DNA of 24,274 nucleotides from CAYJEQ01 sp964370185. Lineage in GTDB: Bacteria > Bacillota > Clostridia > Oscillospirales > Ruminococcaceae. Below the pieces are notes generated by a model that did not search any database, was not told where the DNA came from, and worked only from the letters and a program-made list of their open reading frames with translations. The stretch covers positions 1 through 24,274 of the forward strand of contig CAYJIJ010000036.1 of NCBI GenBank assembly GCA_964370185.1. The letters run 5' to 3'. Below, piece by piece: positions 7,816-15,576 of the stretch (position 1 is its first letter; each line of letters starts with the position of its first letter). Both the position numbers and the translations under genes were made by a program.

Positions 7816-9069
7816 TTATTCCTCGGAAACTTTCTCCACATCCACCTGTCTGATACGCATATCATCCATGACTTTAATTGTCACCTTAAGGTTTTTGTAA
7901 TTAAAGCTTTCTTCTACTTCAGGAATGTGTTTTAGCATTTCCAGTGCCCAACCACTAACAGAATTATACTCACTCTCAAAGTTTTTATGCTCTATTTCAA
8001 GCTCTTCAAATAAGTCGTAGATATTCATATCCCCGTTTACTGAATAGTAGTTTGGAGCTATTTGTAGGAATTTATTATCTGCATCCTCATCTTCATCCCA
8101 AATCTCGCCCACAAGCTCTTCAAGTACATCTTCCATAGTTACTATGCCAAGTGTGCCGCCGTAGTCGTCACGCACTATTGCTATATGGCTTTTTTGCTTT
8201 TTAAATTCTGTGAGGAGACTGCTTATTCTTTTAGTTTTGTGCACATAGACAGGCTTATGTAGATACTTTCTAAGCTCCACTTCCTGCCCTGCTATCACCG
8301 CTTCTAAAATCTCCCTCGTCATAAGTATCCCTATGATATTGTCGAGATTTTTTTCATATACCGGCATACGGCTAAATCCTTCTGCAATCACCGTGCTAAT
8401 GATTTCATCAATTGGGTCGTCAGCATCTATTGCAGAGACATCAACCCTGTGTGTTAGCACTTCCTGCACTGTTGTATCATCAAACTCTAAAGCGGACTGC
8501 ACAAGCTCGCTTTCTTGCTCGTTTAGCACACCCTCTTCTTCGATTGTTTCTATAATATACATGAGCTCTTGCTCCGTCACCGAAGGGCTATTTTCCCCTT
8601 TGTTCATATATTTACTCATCAAATCTTTTAATTTGATAAAGAAAAATACTATTGGTGAGAGTATTTTGATTAGAAACTTTAAAATACCTGCTGTTGCCAG
8701 TGCAACCTGTTCACTATTTTCTTTAGCATAACTTTTTGGAAGTATCTCACCAAAAATAAGCACAAAAACAGTCGTCACACCTGTCGCTATTGCCACACCA
8801 CTTGCGCCGAATATATCGGTTGCAAGTATTGTAGCAATCGAAGCTGTGGAAATATTCACCACATTATTTCCTACAAGTATTGTAGATAGAGCCTTATCGA
8901 AGTTCTCTGCAATTTCAAGTGCTGTTTCCGCCCTCTTCATACCGTTTTCGGCATAGTTTTTGAGCCTTAGCTTATTCACTGAGGAAAAAGCTGTTTCAAT
9001 TCCTGAGAAAAATGCAGAGCAGAGTATGAGTAGTATGAGCACAACATACATTATCGGACCATCGCCCAA
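7816..9069 (-). CDS. CNNM/CorC (hemolysin-like) membrane protein with CBS pair
   Basis: Membrane protein of the DUF21/CNNM family, 417 aa, which in characterised members takes part in Mg2+ or Co2+ export or balance. The N-terminal transmembrane domain (about 5-165) has the family signatures SGIETAFSS, GNNVVNI and the conserved FGEILPK. Two CBS domains (about 200-320) include FSRMPVYEKNLDNIIGIL and DDYGGTLGIVTMEDVLEELVGEI. A C-terminal CorC_HlyC domain (about 335-415) has NYYSVNGDMNIYDLFEEL. The substrate cannot be told from sequence. The chosen start is TTG, 9 nt after AGGAG; an internal ATG at codon 7 has no good site. It stands alone, with a strong terminator after it. Confidence 0.9.
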   Translation of the reverse strand: MGDGPIMYVVLILLILCSAFFSGIETAFSSVNKLRLKNYAENGMKRAETALEIAENFDKALSTILVGNNVVNISTASIATILATDIFGASGVAIATGVTTVFVLIFGEILPKSYAKENSEQVALATAGILKFLIKILSPIVFFFIKLKDLMSKYMNKGENSPSVTEQELMYIIETIEEEGVLNEQESELVQSALEFDDTTVQEVLTHRVDVSAIDADDPIDEIISTVIAEGFSRMPVYEKNLDNIIGILMTREILEAVIAGQEVELRKYLHKPVYVHKTKRISSLLTEFKKQKSHIAIVRDDYGGTLGIVTMEDVLEELVGEIWDEDEDADNKFLQIAPNYYSVNGDMNIYDLFEELEIEHKNFESEYNSVSGWALEMLKHIPEVEESFNYKNLKVTIKVMDDMRIRQVDVEKVSEE

Positions 9070-9278
9070 AGCGTATCACTCCTAATATAAATAAATTTAG
9101 ATATAGTTCATTGTTGATAACAATTTCTATTCCGTGCTTTTTCATATTTTTCATCCATTTATTGGGGTGGGGGGAGATATGAAAAAGGCGGAGGTTAGTC
9201 TTTGCTAAAACAAATTACATTCATCATTTTGGTTTCTTGTTTTAAATACGGGATGTCGTATTATTTTATCAATTTGCT
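9070..9278. other. Upstream region of the CNNM-type gene with two inverted repeats
   Basis: Part of a 315-nt gap. There is an 11-bp perfect inverted repeat CTTTTTCATAT/ATATGAAAAAG at 9137-9147 and 9177-9187, whose 29-nt interior includes a G-rich run (GGGGTGGGGGGAG on the plus strand). A short palindrome, ATTGTT-GAT-AACAAT, is at 9110-9124. I found no convincing -35/-10 pair for the CNNM gene and no credible small gene. Confidence 0.4.
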
Positions 9279-9327
9279 AAACTGTATACTATTTACAGTT
9301 TTGCCCCCGCCACAGGCGGGGGTAAAA
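9279..9327 (-). terminator. GC-rich hairpin plus second hairpin after pnp
   Basis: After pnp, CCCCCGCC (9304-9311) pairs with GGCGGGGG (9315-9322) around a 3-nt loop, extended outward by TTTT/AAAA and a G-T pair. A second stem, AAACTGTA (9279-9286) with TACAGTTT (9294-9301), follows on the minus strand and overlaps the first. There is no U run. Its likely role is transcription end or mRNA 3' protection. Confidence 0.55.
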
Positions 9328-9384
9328 TTATAAAGTAGAATTAATTTGTGCGGTTTGCCATTGGTGAGAGTCCTATTTCCGCTA

Positions 9385-11499
9385 TTAGTCTTTGCGTTTT
9401 TTAGCTTCAACTGCTGCTAAAGCGTCTTTTCTGGACAGATTAATTCTGCCTTGGTCATCTATTTCTGTAACCTTTACTAAGATTTCATCTCCGATGTTTA
9501 CTACATCTTCAACCTTAGCTACACGCTCTTCAGCAAGCTTGGATATATGCACAAGTCCTTCTTTACCAGGTGCAATTTCAACGAATGCGCCGAAATTCAT
9601 AAGTCTTGTAACTTTACCTTTGTAGATAGCGCCTACTTCAGGGTCTTTTGCGATGGTTTCGATAATCATTACAGCGCGTCTTGTGTTTTCGATGTCGATA
9701 CCCGATACAAACACCTTGCCATCGTCTTCGATGTCGATCTTAACTCCGCAGTCAGCACTGATTTTCTGAATTACCTTACCGCCCGAGCCAATTACTTCTC
9801 TAATTTTGTCTGGGTGGATTGTTAGTGTTAACATCTTAGGTGCGTATTTAGAGAGCTCTTCCCTTGTCTGTGGTATAGCCTTTAGCATAACATCATCTAA
9901 GATGTGAAGTCTTGCTTTGCGGCATTTTTCTAAAGCTTCTCTGATTATTTCAAGTGTTAAACCGTCGTTTTTAATGTCAACCTGTATAGCTGTGATACCT
10001 GTGTGTGTACCGCCCACTTTAAAGTCCATATCGCCGAAGAAATCTTCAAGACCTTGGATATCGAGCATTGTCATCCATCTGTCGCCCTCTGTGATAAGAC
10101 CACAGGAGATACCTGCAACAGGCGCTTTAATTGGTACACCTGCATCCATAAGTGCAAGTGTGGAGCCACAAATTGCACCCTGTGAAGTAGAACCGTTTGA
10201 GGATAGTACTTCGGAAACAAGTCTGAATGAGTATGGGAATTCTTCAACAGGAGGGATTACAGGCTCGAGTGCTCTTTCTGCAAGTGCACCATGTCCTATT
10301 TCTCTTCTGCCCGGGCCTCTTGAAGGTCTTGTTTCACCTACTGAGTAGGATGGGAAATTGTAGTGGTGCATATAGCGTTTGCTTGTTTCTTCGTCGATGC
10401 CGTCGAGAAGCTGTGCTTCACGCATTGCGCCAAGTGTTGCTATTGTGAGAACCTGTGTTTGTCCTCTTGTAAACATACCCGAGCCATGAACACGAGGAAT
10501 CAGTGCAACTTCTGCATCAAGTGGTCTGATTTCGTCCATTCCTCTGCCATCCACACGCTTGCCTTCGTCGAGCAGCCATCTTCTAACAATGTATTTTTGA
10601 AGTTTGTAGATGCACTCGTCTATTTCAGCGCCTCTTTCTGGGTAAACATCATCGAATTTTTCATGAATTTCTGTGATTACAGGGGATAGTCTTGCATCTC
10701 TCTCGTTTTTATCATCGGTATCAAGAGAAGCCTTAACTTTTTCGGAAGCAAATTCTTTTATAGCTTCAAACATTTCAGGGTCAACTTGTTTTGACTCGAA
10801 TGTGAATTTTTCTTTGCCTATTTCAGCCTGTACACCCTTGATGAAGGTAACCATTTTTTTGATTTCTTCATGTCCGAGCTCGATGGCTTTCATCATCACT
10901 TCTTCATCAACTTCTTCTGCGCCGCACTCAATCATGCATACCTTTTCACCAGTACCTGCAACTATTAAGCTTAATTTAGAAGCTGCTCTTTGTTCAGCAT
11001 TTGGGTTAACGATAATTTCGCCGTCAACATAACCCACATTTACACCTGCAAGAGGGCCATTCCATGGGATGTCGGATATTGAAAGTGCGAAAGATGTACC
11101 AACCATACCTGCAATTTCAGGGGAATGGTCTTGGTCGGTGGACATAACTGTCATAACAACCGAGCAATCGTTTCTCATGTCGGAGGGGAATAATGGGCGG
11201 ATTGGTCTATCTACCACGCGGGAAGCAAGCACTGCTTTTTCAGATGGTCTACCCTCTCTTTTTAGGAAAGAGCCTGGGATTTTACCTGCAGCGTATAGCT
11301 TTTCTTCAAAATCAACTGAGAGTGGAAAGAAATCTATTCCATCCCTTGGTTTTTGTGAAGCGGTTACATTAACAAGCACTGTTGTTTCGCCGTAACGAAC
11401 TAAGCAGGAAGCATTGGAAAGACCGCACATTTTGCCTGTTTCAAATTGGATTTTTTCACCTGCAAAGGTGGTTTCAAAGACTTTAAAATTTTCAAACAT
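9385..11499 (-). CDS. pnp: Polyribonucleotide nucleotidyltransferase (PNPase)
   Basis: Phosphorolytic 3'-5' exoribonuclease, 704 aa, the normal family length. It forms a trimer in the cytoplasm that degrades mRNA and structured RNA. In order it shows RNase PH domain 1 (about 10-145), a helical domain, RNase PH domain 2 (about 310-540) with the active-site stretch DFFGDMDFKVGGTHTGITAIQ shortened to its key parts DMDFKVGGTHTGIT and QVDIK, a KH domain with IREVIGSGGKVIQKI (about 555-615), and an S1 domain with YKGKVTRLMNFGAFVEI (about 622-695). The start ATG has an AAAGGAG site. It follows rpsO by 221 nt, the widely conserved rpsO-pnp order. The gap holds a hairpin and possibly a short leader frame. 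Two further hairpins follow the gene. Confidence 0.98.
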   Translation of the reverse strand: MFENFKVFETTFAGEKIQFETGKMCGLSNASCLVRYGETTVLVNVTASQKPRDGIDFFPLSVDFEEKLYAAGKIPGSFLKREGRPSEKAVLASRVVDRPIRPLFPSDMRNDCSVVMTVMSTDQDHSPEIAGMVGTSFALSISDIPWNGPLAGVNVGYVDGEIIVNPNAEQRAASKLSLIVAGTGEKVCMIECGAEEVDEEVMMKAIELGHEEIKKMVTFIKGVQAEIGKEKFTFESKQVDPEMFEAIKEFASEKVKASLDTDDKNERDARLSPVITEIHEKFDDVYPERGAEIDECIYKLQKYIVRRWLLDEGKRVDGRGMDEIRPLDAEVALIPRVHGSGMFTRGQTQVLTIATLGAMREAQLLDGIDEETSKRYMHHYNFPSYSVGETRPSRGPGRREIGHGALAERALEPVIPPVEEFPYSFRLVSEVLSSNGSTSQGAICGSTLALMDAGVPIKAPVAGISCGLITEGDRWMTMLDIQGLEDFFGDMDFKVGGTHTGITAIQVDIKNDGLTLEIIREALEKCRKARLHILDDVMLKAIPQTREELSKYAPKMLTLTIHPDKIREVIGSGGKVIQKISADCGVKIDIEDDGKVFVSGIDIENTRRAVMIIETIAKDPEVGAIYKGKVTRLMNFGAFVEIAPGKEGLVHISKLAEERVAKVEDVVNIGDEILVKVTEIDDQGRINLSRKDALAAVEAKKRKD

Positions 11500-11511
11500 A
11501 ATTTTTCTCCT

Positions 11512-11601
11512 TTATTTTGTTGTTTGATTTCCAAACTTTTTTCGGCTAAGGAGGCTTTTTAGCAATAAAATCTTTGCCCGATGCTCGGACAAACAGTTCA
11601 C
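11512..11601 (-). other. Possible 29-codon leader frame upstream of pnp
   Basis: An in-frame GTG (11599-11601) lies 11 nt after GGAGGGAG and opens a 29-codon frame. Its TAA stop (11512-11514) overlaps the pnp Shine-Dalgarno region (TAAAGGAG). The peptide would begin MNCLSEHRAKILLLKS and is basic. The overlap could couple it to pnp translation. I know no family for it, and the spacing from the ribosome site is long, so it may be chance. Confidence 0.2.
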
Positions 11602-11681
11602 TGCTAATATAACTCCCTCCGCCTTTATTTGATGGTTTTTGTCGCAAAAAATATTACTGCAAAAACCTAACCGATAGTTTG

Positions 11682-11709
11682 AAAGGCAGGTGTAAAATCA
11701 CCTGCCTTT
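11682..11709 (-). terminator. Hairpin between rpsO and pnp
   Basis: An 11-bp perfect stem, AAAGGCAGGTG (11682-11692) with CACCTGCCTTT (11699-11709), has loop TAAAAT and lies 11 nt after the rpsO stop. On the minus strand only three T residues follow, so termination is probably partial, or the hairpin is a processing or stability element. Partial read-through would feed pnp, for which I see no separate strong promoter. Confidence 0.7.
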
Positions 11710-11720
11710 TAAAACAATAA

Positions 11721-11987
11721 TTACTTACGCAGACCGAGCTTCGCGATTACTGCACGGTAACGCGCAATATCTTTCTTCATAAGGTAGTTTAGTAGATTTC
11801 TTCTTCTACCTACCATCTTTAGAAGACCTCTTCTTGAGTGGTGGTCTTTTTTGTGAGTTTTTAGGTGACCTGTAAGGTCGTTAATTCTCTTTGTGAGAAT
11901 TGCAATCTGCACTTCGGGTGAGCCAGTGTCGCCCTCATGTGTTTTGTTGTCTTGGATAACTTGGTTTTTTTCTTCTTTTAGTAACAT
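11721..11987 (-). CDS. rpsO: 30S ribosomal protein S15
   Basis: Primary 16S rRNA-binding protein of the small subunit platform, 88 aa, full family length. Hallmarks visible: HEGDTGSPEVQIAILTKRI, LTGHLKTHKKDHHSRRGL and LLKMVGRRRNLLNYL, which carry the residues that contact the 16S three-way junction. The start ATG has GAGGTGATAGGAA upstream. The gene has a strong promoter and a ~100-nt structured leader, and pnp follows. S15 represses its own mRNA in several bacteria; the leader structure here would fit that but is not proof. Confidence 0.98.
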   Translation of the reverse strand: MLLKEEKNQVIQDNKTHEGDTGSPEVQIAILTKRINDLTGHLKTHKKDHHSRRGLLKMVGRRRNLLNYLMKKDIARYRAVIAKLGLRK

Positions 11988-12096
11988 TTCCTATCACCTC
12001 ATAATTTATTTATACGCCACAATCTCAGTAAAGGGAGGGTGATACCCCACAAAAGGGCAATATCCCAAAACCGTGAATATGGTCATACCATTTGCA
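11988..12096 (-). promoter_or_regulatory. rpsO: Structured leader of rpsO, possible S15 autoregulatory site
   Basis: The leader carries three small inverted repeats of similar shape: GGTCATACC (12081-12089), GGGCAATATCCC (12055-12066) and GGGTGATACCC (12037-12047) as read on the plus strand. The second and third can instead pair with each other on the RNA through GAUA/UAUC and CCC/GGG. Such competing folds suit an S15-responsive leader, but I cannot match it to a named class. Confidence 0.4.
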
Positions 12097-12125
12097 ATTA
12101 TATCATAGTATTTCCGCTTTGTAAA
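12097..12125 (-). promoter_or_regulatory. Sigma-A promoter of rpsO-pnp
   Basis: TTTACA (12120-12125) and TATAAT (12097-12102) on the minus strand are separated by 17 nt. The promoter lies just past the stop codon of the Clp ATPase gene. Predicted start of transcription is near 12090. Confidence 0.8.
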
Positions 12126-12132
12126 TAGATAT

Positions 12133-14412
12133 TTACTCGCTTATAAGGGAAATTTGATCATCTTTTATCGCAATTTTTATACTTTTTGGCGGATTGTCCA
12201 TACTGCTTACCAAAATCATGCAGACATCGTCTTCAATCTGCTTGCGTATTAGCCTTCTTATCGCCCTTGCACCATTTTTATCACCATGGGATTTTTCCGC
12301 TAAGTATTTGGTAACTTCGCTATCCCAGCTAAATGTCACTTCTTTTTCCGCAAGTGGCTCTACGAGCTCATTTAGCATCAGTCCTGCAATGTCGGCATAA
12401 TTTTCCTTAGTAAGTGGTGTGAATACCACTATTTCATCAACACGTGCAATAAATTCGGGGCGCAAGAAATCATTTAGTGCCTTAATTGCCTTATCCTTAG
12501 CCATTTTGTATGGCTGTTTATCAAAGCCGAGTGCATTTTCTCTTATATTGCTACCCGCATTTGAAGTCATTACAATTACAGTGTTTTCAAAGGAAACCAC
12601 TCTGCCATGTGCATCGGTAATTCTGCCCTCGTCTAAAATTTGCAGTAGGATATTTAGCACATCGGGATGGGCTTTTTCAATCTCATCGAAAAGCACCACC
12701 GAATAGGGTTTTCTTCTCACTTTTTCGGTTAGCTGTCCTGCTTCGTCGTAGCCTACATACCCCGGAGGTGAGCCTACTATCCTTGAAACAGAATGCTTCT
12801 CCATAAACTCCGACATATCGAGGCGAATAAGTGGGTCAGCACTATCAAAAAGTTCTTTTGCAAGCACTTTTACAAGCTCGGTTTTACCCACACCCGTTGG
12901 CCCTACGAAGATGAATGATGCTGGTCTTGCCCTACCTGTTATCTGAACCCTTGAGCGGAGAACTGCTTTAGATACAAGCTCCACTGCTTCATCCTGCCCG
13001 ATAACCTTTTCTTTTAAAAGCTTATCGAGTCCTGCTACTCTTGCCATTTCACTTTCCCTTATCTTGCTTGCAGGTATTCCCGTCCAAAGCTCAATAACTT
13101 TAGCTAAGTCGTCAATGGTAACAGCTCTGCCGAGTGCTGTGGGTTCTATCTCTTTTAGCTTGGCTTCTATATAGATTTTGTCCGCCTTTAATTTTGCAAG
13201 GCGTTCGTAGTCGCTGTCGTTTTGTGGTTGGATTGTTTCTGTCTGCTCTACGATGTTTTTAAGCTGTTTGTTTAAATTGTCAAGCTCAAATAAATCAGTA
13301 TTTTCAAGTGCCGAGCAGGAGCAGGCTTCGTCCATTAAATCTATCGCCTTATCGGGGAGAAATCTATCGTTTATATATCTCTCACTCATAACTGCAATGC
13401 GCCTTGTTATATCATTACTTATTGTAACTCTGTGGTATTTTTCATAATATCCCTTAATGCCCAAAAGCACATTGATGGTGTCCTCTATTGAGGGTTCATT
13501 TATCGTTACGGGTTGGAAACGCCTTTCGAGCGCCGCATCTTTTTCGATATGTTTTCTGTATTCATTAAATGTAGTTGCACCTATAACCTGTATTTCCCCT
13601 CTGGAAAGTGCTGGTTTTAGGATATTTGCCGCATTCATTGAGCCCTCTGAATCACCCGTGCCCACTAAATTATGCACTTCGTCTATAAATAAAATAATGT
13701 TTCCATCCGCTTTTACTTCTTCAACTAAACCTTTTACACGGCTTTCAAACTGCCCTCTAAACTGAGTGCCTGCCACAAGGGCGGTTAAATCGAGCATGAA
13801 AAGCTCTTTTTCTGCAAGCCGTGGTGGAACATTCCCCTCGGCAAGCCTAATAGCTATGCCCTCAGCAACCGCAGTTTTACCCACACCTGGCTCGCCTATT
13901 AAGCAGGGATTGTTCTTTGTGCGCCTATTTAGTATCTGCATTACACGGTATATTTCACTGTCCCTACCAATAATTCTATCGAGATTGCCGTCCCTTGCCT
14001 TTTTGGTGAGGTTTTCACAGTATGCATCTAAATGCTTCCTCTTCTTTTTATCCTTTTTTTCACTGTGACTCTCTTTTGGCGGCTTGTAATTATCAGAGGA
14101 ATAGTTATTTTTGCTAAGGCTCTCTTTATCACCGGACTCACCAAAGAGATTTTGTAAAAATGGGAAAGGCTGAGCTCCACCCATCTCAAAATCGTCTCCG
14201 TCGCTCTGCATGATTTCGAGCATTTGATTATTCATCGCTTCTATATCGTCATCGGATATTCCCATTTTGTCCACTAATTCTTTCACCTGAGGAATATTGA
14301 GTTCTTTTGCGCATTGCAAACAAAGCCCCTCATTTATAGTTTCTCCATTTTCTATTCTGCTCATAAAGAGCACTGCCATTCGTTTTTTACAACGAGCACA
14401 CACCATGTTCAT
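12133..14412 (-). CDS. clpE: Zinc-finger Hsp100 ATPase of Clp protease (ClpE type)
   Basis: Double-AAA+ unfoldase that would feed proteins to ClpP, about 759 aa. The N-terminus replaces the usual Clp-N domain with a zinc finger: C5-x2-C8-x22-C31-x2-C34, the spacing known from ClpE. A charged linker (about 70-130) follows. AAA-1 has Walker A GEPGVGKT (173-180) and LFIDEVHN. A short coiled middle region separates it from AAA-2, which has GPTGVGKT (near 500) and VVLFDEIEKAHPD. A loop tripeptide LGF near residue 625 matches the ClpP-docking loop, so partnership with ClpP is likely. I chose the ATG at 14412 because AAAGGGG ends 11 nt before it; the longer GTG start at 14424 overlaps that site. ClpC is the alternative name, but the zinc motif favours ClpE. 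No ctsR, mcsA or mcsB lies nearby. Confidence 0.88.
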   Translation of the reverse strand: MNMVCARCKKRMAVLFMSRIENGETINEGLCLQCAKELNIPQVKELVDKMGISDDDIEAMNNQMLEIMQSDGDDFEMGGAQPFPFLQNLFGESGDKESLSKNNYSSDNYKPPKESHSEKKDKKKRKHLDAYCENLTKKARDGNLDRIIGRDSEIYRVMQILNRRTKNNPCLIGEPGVGKTAVAEGIAIRLAEGNVPPRLAEKELFMLDLTALVAGTQFRGQFESRVKGLVEEVKADGNIILFIDEVHNLVGTGDSEGSMNAANILKPALSRGEIQVIGATTFNEYRKHIEKDAALERRFQPVTINEPSIEDTINVLLGIKGYYEKYHRVTISNDITRRIAVMSERYINDRFLPDKAIDLMDEACSCSALENTDLFELDNLNKQLKNIVEQTETIQPQNDSDYERLAKLKADKIYIEAKLKEIEPTALGRAVTIDDLAKVIELWTGIPASKIRESEMARVAGLDKLLKEKVIGQDEAVELVSKAVLRSRVQITGRARPASFIFVGPTGVGKTELVKVLAKELFDSADPLIRLDMSEFMEKHSVSRIVGSPPGYVGYDEAGQLTEKVRRKPYSVVLFDEIEKAHPDVLNILLQILDEGRITDAHGRVVSFENTVIVMTSNAGSNIRENALGFDKQPYKMAKDKAIKALNDFLRPEFIARVDEIVVFTPLTKENYADIAGLMLNELVEPLAEKEVTFSWDSEVTKYLAEKSHGDKNGARAIRRLIRKQIEDDVCMILVSSMDNPPKSIKIAIKDDQISLISE

Positions 14413-14483
14413 AAACAGGAACACCCCTTTCAGTTCAAGTAAGATGGAAATCTGCCAATACTTATTTCACTTTTCCATCATTA

Positions 14484-14513
14484 AGTATATCACAGTAAAA
14501 TGTCGTATTTGAA
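14484..14513 (-). promoter_or_regulatory. Candidate promoter of the ClpE-type gene
   Basis: TTCAAA (14508-14513) and TATACT (14484-14489) on the minus strand are separated by 18 nt, giving a leader of about 65 nt. A second, weaker candidate further upstream uses TTGTTT with TAATAT at 17 nt. I see no CIRCE or CtsR-type tandem heptad site. An inverted repeat GGTAAA-N14-TTTACC (14522-14547) sits just upstream of this promoter. Confidence 0.4.
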
Positions 14514-14575
14514 AAATAAACGGTAAACTTTTAGCATTTATTTTACCTTTATTAAGATATTAGCATTATTAAGTT

Positions 14576-14600
14576 AAAAAAACAAGACTATTTATGTTTT
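14576..14600 (-). terminator. Weak AT-rich terminator candidate after the CvpA-family gene
   Basis: AAAACA (14579-14584) pairs with TGTTTT (14595-14600) around a 10-nt loop and is followed by seven T residues on the minus strand. The stem is short and AT-only at its ends, so strength is doubtful. It lies between the CvpA-family gene and the Clp gene promoter. Confidence 0.25.
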
Positions 14601-14653
14601 GCCATTTTCTCACTTGTCAAAAAGTAGCGAGAGTGGGGCAATATGATAGCCGC

Positions 14654-15415
14654 TTAGGTGGTAATAGTCAGGCCATAAATTGTTGCATAGATGTCCCTGC
14701 CGATGTCATATATCACCGAAACATCCGCAAAGCTTATCAGTGTCTTTAATAGATATGTCCCCTCAACGGTGTAAGGAGTTAGGAAAGAAATACTTCCTCC
14801 GCTAATCACTGCAATAACTGACATGATATTTGCAAGCACAAATATTACTATCACACCGCCTGCAAATCCCACTATGCCGCCTAAAAATGCATTTAAGCTC
14901 CCAACTATCGGAACAAATTTAATTAATTTAGAAGCATTTGCTATTATGCCAAAAATAATTGTTCCCAGAATAAATATAATTATCATCAGTGCTGTGCTCA
15001 TTATATTTACTACTATTGGTCTGAGAATATTATCGGTTAGATATATCGCCACCGACTGCGCCGAGGAGATTATATCGCTTGGTAGAATGCTTCCTAAATC
15101 GCCTATCTGTGTTCTAATAATATCTGCTAAGAAATTTGGTAGGTTCGTTAATGCTTCATTGACTGCCATTGCCATCCCCTGCTCGGGAACTCCTGAAAGC
15201 GCTTCTTCCACCTGCGTTAATACCATATCTCTTATCATGACATCAAAGACAAAATCAGATATTATTCTGCTTAAAAATACTGCCGCCAAAATGCTGATAA
15301 TAAACCCTGCAAATGATATAAGCGTATGGGCAAAACCTCTATGCTTACCCACAAGTGTGAATATCAGCACGACTGCCACTAAAAATACATCAAGTAAAAT
15401 CGAGGTAGTATTCAT
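14654..15415 (-). CDS. CvpA-family membrane protein
   Basis: Small integral membrane protein, 253 aa. The N-terminus MNTTSILLDVFLVAVVLIFTL, then GKHRGFAHTLISFAGFIIS, is the CvpA pattern (first helix, basic-Gly turn, second helix). Two more long hydrophobic stretches lie at about 133-165 and 170-200 (VPIVGSLNAFLGGIVGFAGGVIVI). CvpA was named for colicin V production in E. coli; its molecular role in Gram-positive bacteria is not settled. Its ATG follows a repeat element that supplies the GGAG ribosome site 7 nt upstream. The gene is separated from the upstream DUF5711-like gene by a 232-nt structured gap, so it may be regulated through its leader. Confidence 0.82.
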   Translation of the reverse strand: MNTTSILLDVFLVAVVLIFTLVGKHRGFAHTLISFAGFIISILAAVFLSRIISDFVFDVMIRDMVLTQVEEALSGVPEQGMAMAVNEALTNLPNFLADIIRTQIGDLGSILPSDIISSAQSVAIYLTDNILRPIVVNIMSTALMIIIFILGTIIFGIIANASKLIKFVPIVGSLNAFLGGIVGFAGGVIVIFVLANIMSVIAVISGGSISFLTPYTVEGTYLLKTLISFADVSVIYDIGRDIYATIYGLTITT

Positions 15416-15421
15416 ATAAAT

Positions 15422-15465
15422 GCTCCATTCTGCCGCTCAGTATCGGCACAAAATAATAAATTCGC
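15422..15465 (-). repeat. Dispersed repeat, copy A, carrying the cvpA-family ribosome site
   Basis: A ~45-nt unit that on the minus strand ends with GAATGGAGC just before the start codon. It matches copy B (15577-15622) at 31 of the first 37 positions and the right-edge copy C (24243-24274) at 28 of 32. It contains a small hairpin, TGCCG-N8-CGGCA (15431-15448), five nucleotides upstream of the GGAG site. Confidence 0.75.
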
Positions 15466-15468
15466 TTA

Positions 15469-15532
15469 GCTCTTATCCCACTGAGCAAAGGAATGATAAG
15501 AGCAGCACATAAGGGCGGCAATCGCCCTGTGC
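15469..15532 (-). other. Pair of hairpins between repeat copies A and B
   Basis: Two clear inverted repeats sit side by side. GCTCTTATC (15469-15477) pairs with GATAAGAGC (15495-15503), 9 bp with a 17-nt loop. GCACA (15505-15509) pairs with TGTGC (15528-15532), enclosing GGGCG/CGCCC with a 3-nt bulge. A third small stem, TTGAAAC/GTTTCAA, is at 15555-15570. No U run follows any of them, so they look like leader RNA structure rather than terminators. Confidence 0.6.
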
Positions 15533-15576
15533 ATCGCCCCTGTGAGGATGTAGCTTGAAACTTGTTTCAAACTATC

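Noticed and set aside
9155..9190. G-quadruplex in the G-rich run
   Set aside because: Only two separated long G runs are present nearby (GGGG and GGGGGG); four runs of three with loops are not available.
9130..9190. Small genes on either strand before the CNNM gene (a 9-codon plus frame and a 16-codon minus frame)
   Set aside because: No Shine-Dalgarno sequence precedes them and they are too short to judge.
9193..9386. TTAGTCTTTGC occurring at about 9193 and again at the end of pnp
   Set aside because: An 11-nt match, one copy in coding sequence, with no flanking similarity; likely chance.
14425..14653. CIRCE or CtsR binding site upstream of the Clp ATPase
   Set aside because: TTAGCA and a single TGTCAAA occur, but neither the paired CIRCE half-sites nor tandem CtsR heptads are present.
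14823..15419. A 198-codon plus-strand frame opposite the CvpA-family gene
   Set aside because: Its hydrophobic pattern is what the reverse strand of membrane-helix codons produces. The minus-strand gene has the CvpA N-terminus and a clear ribosome site.
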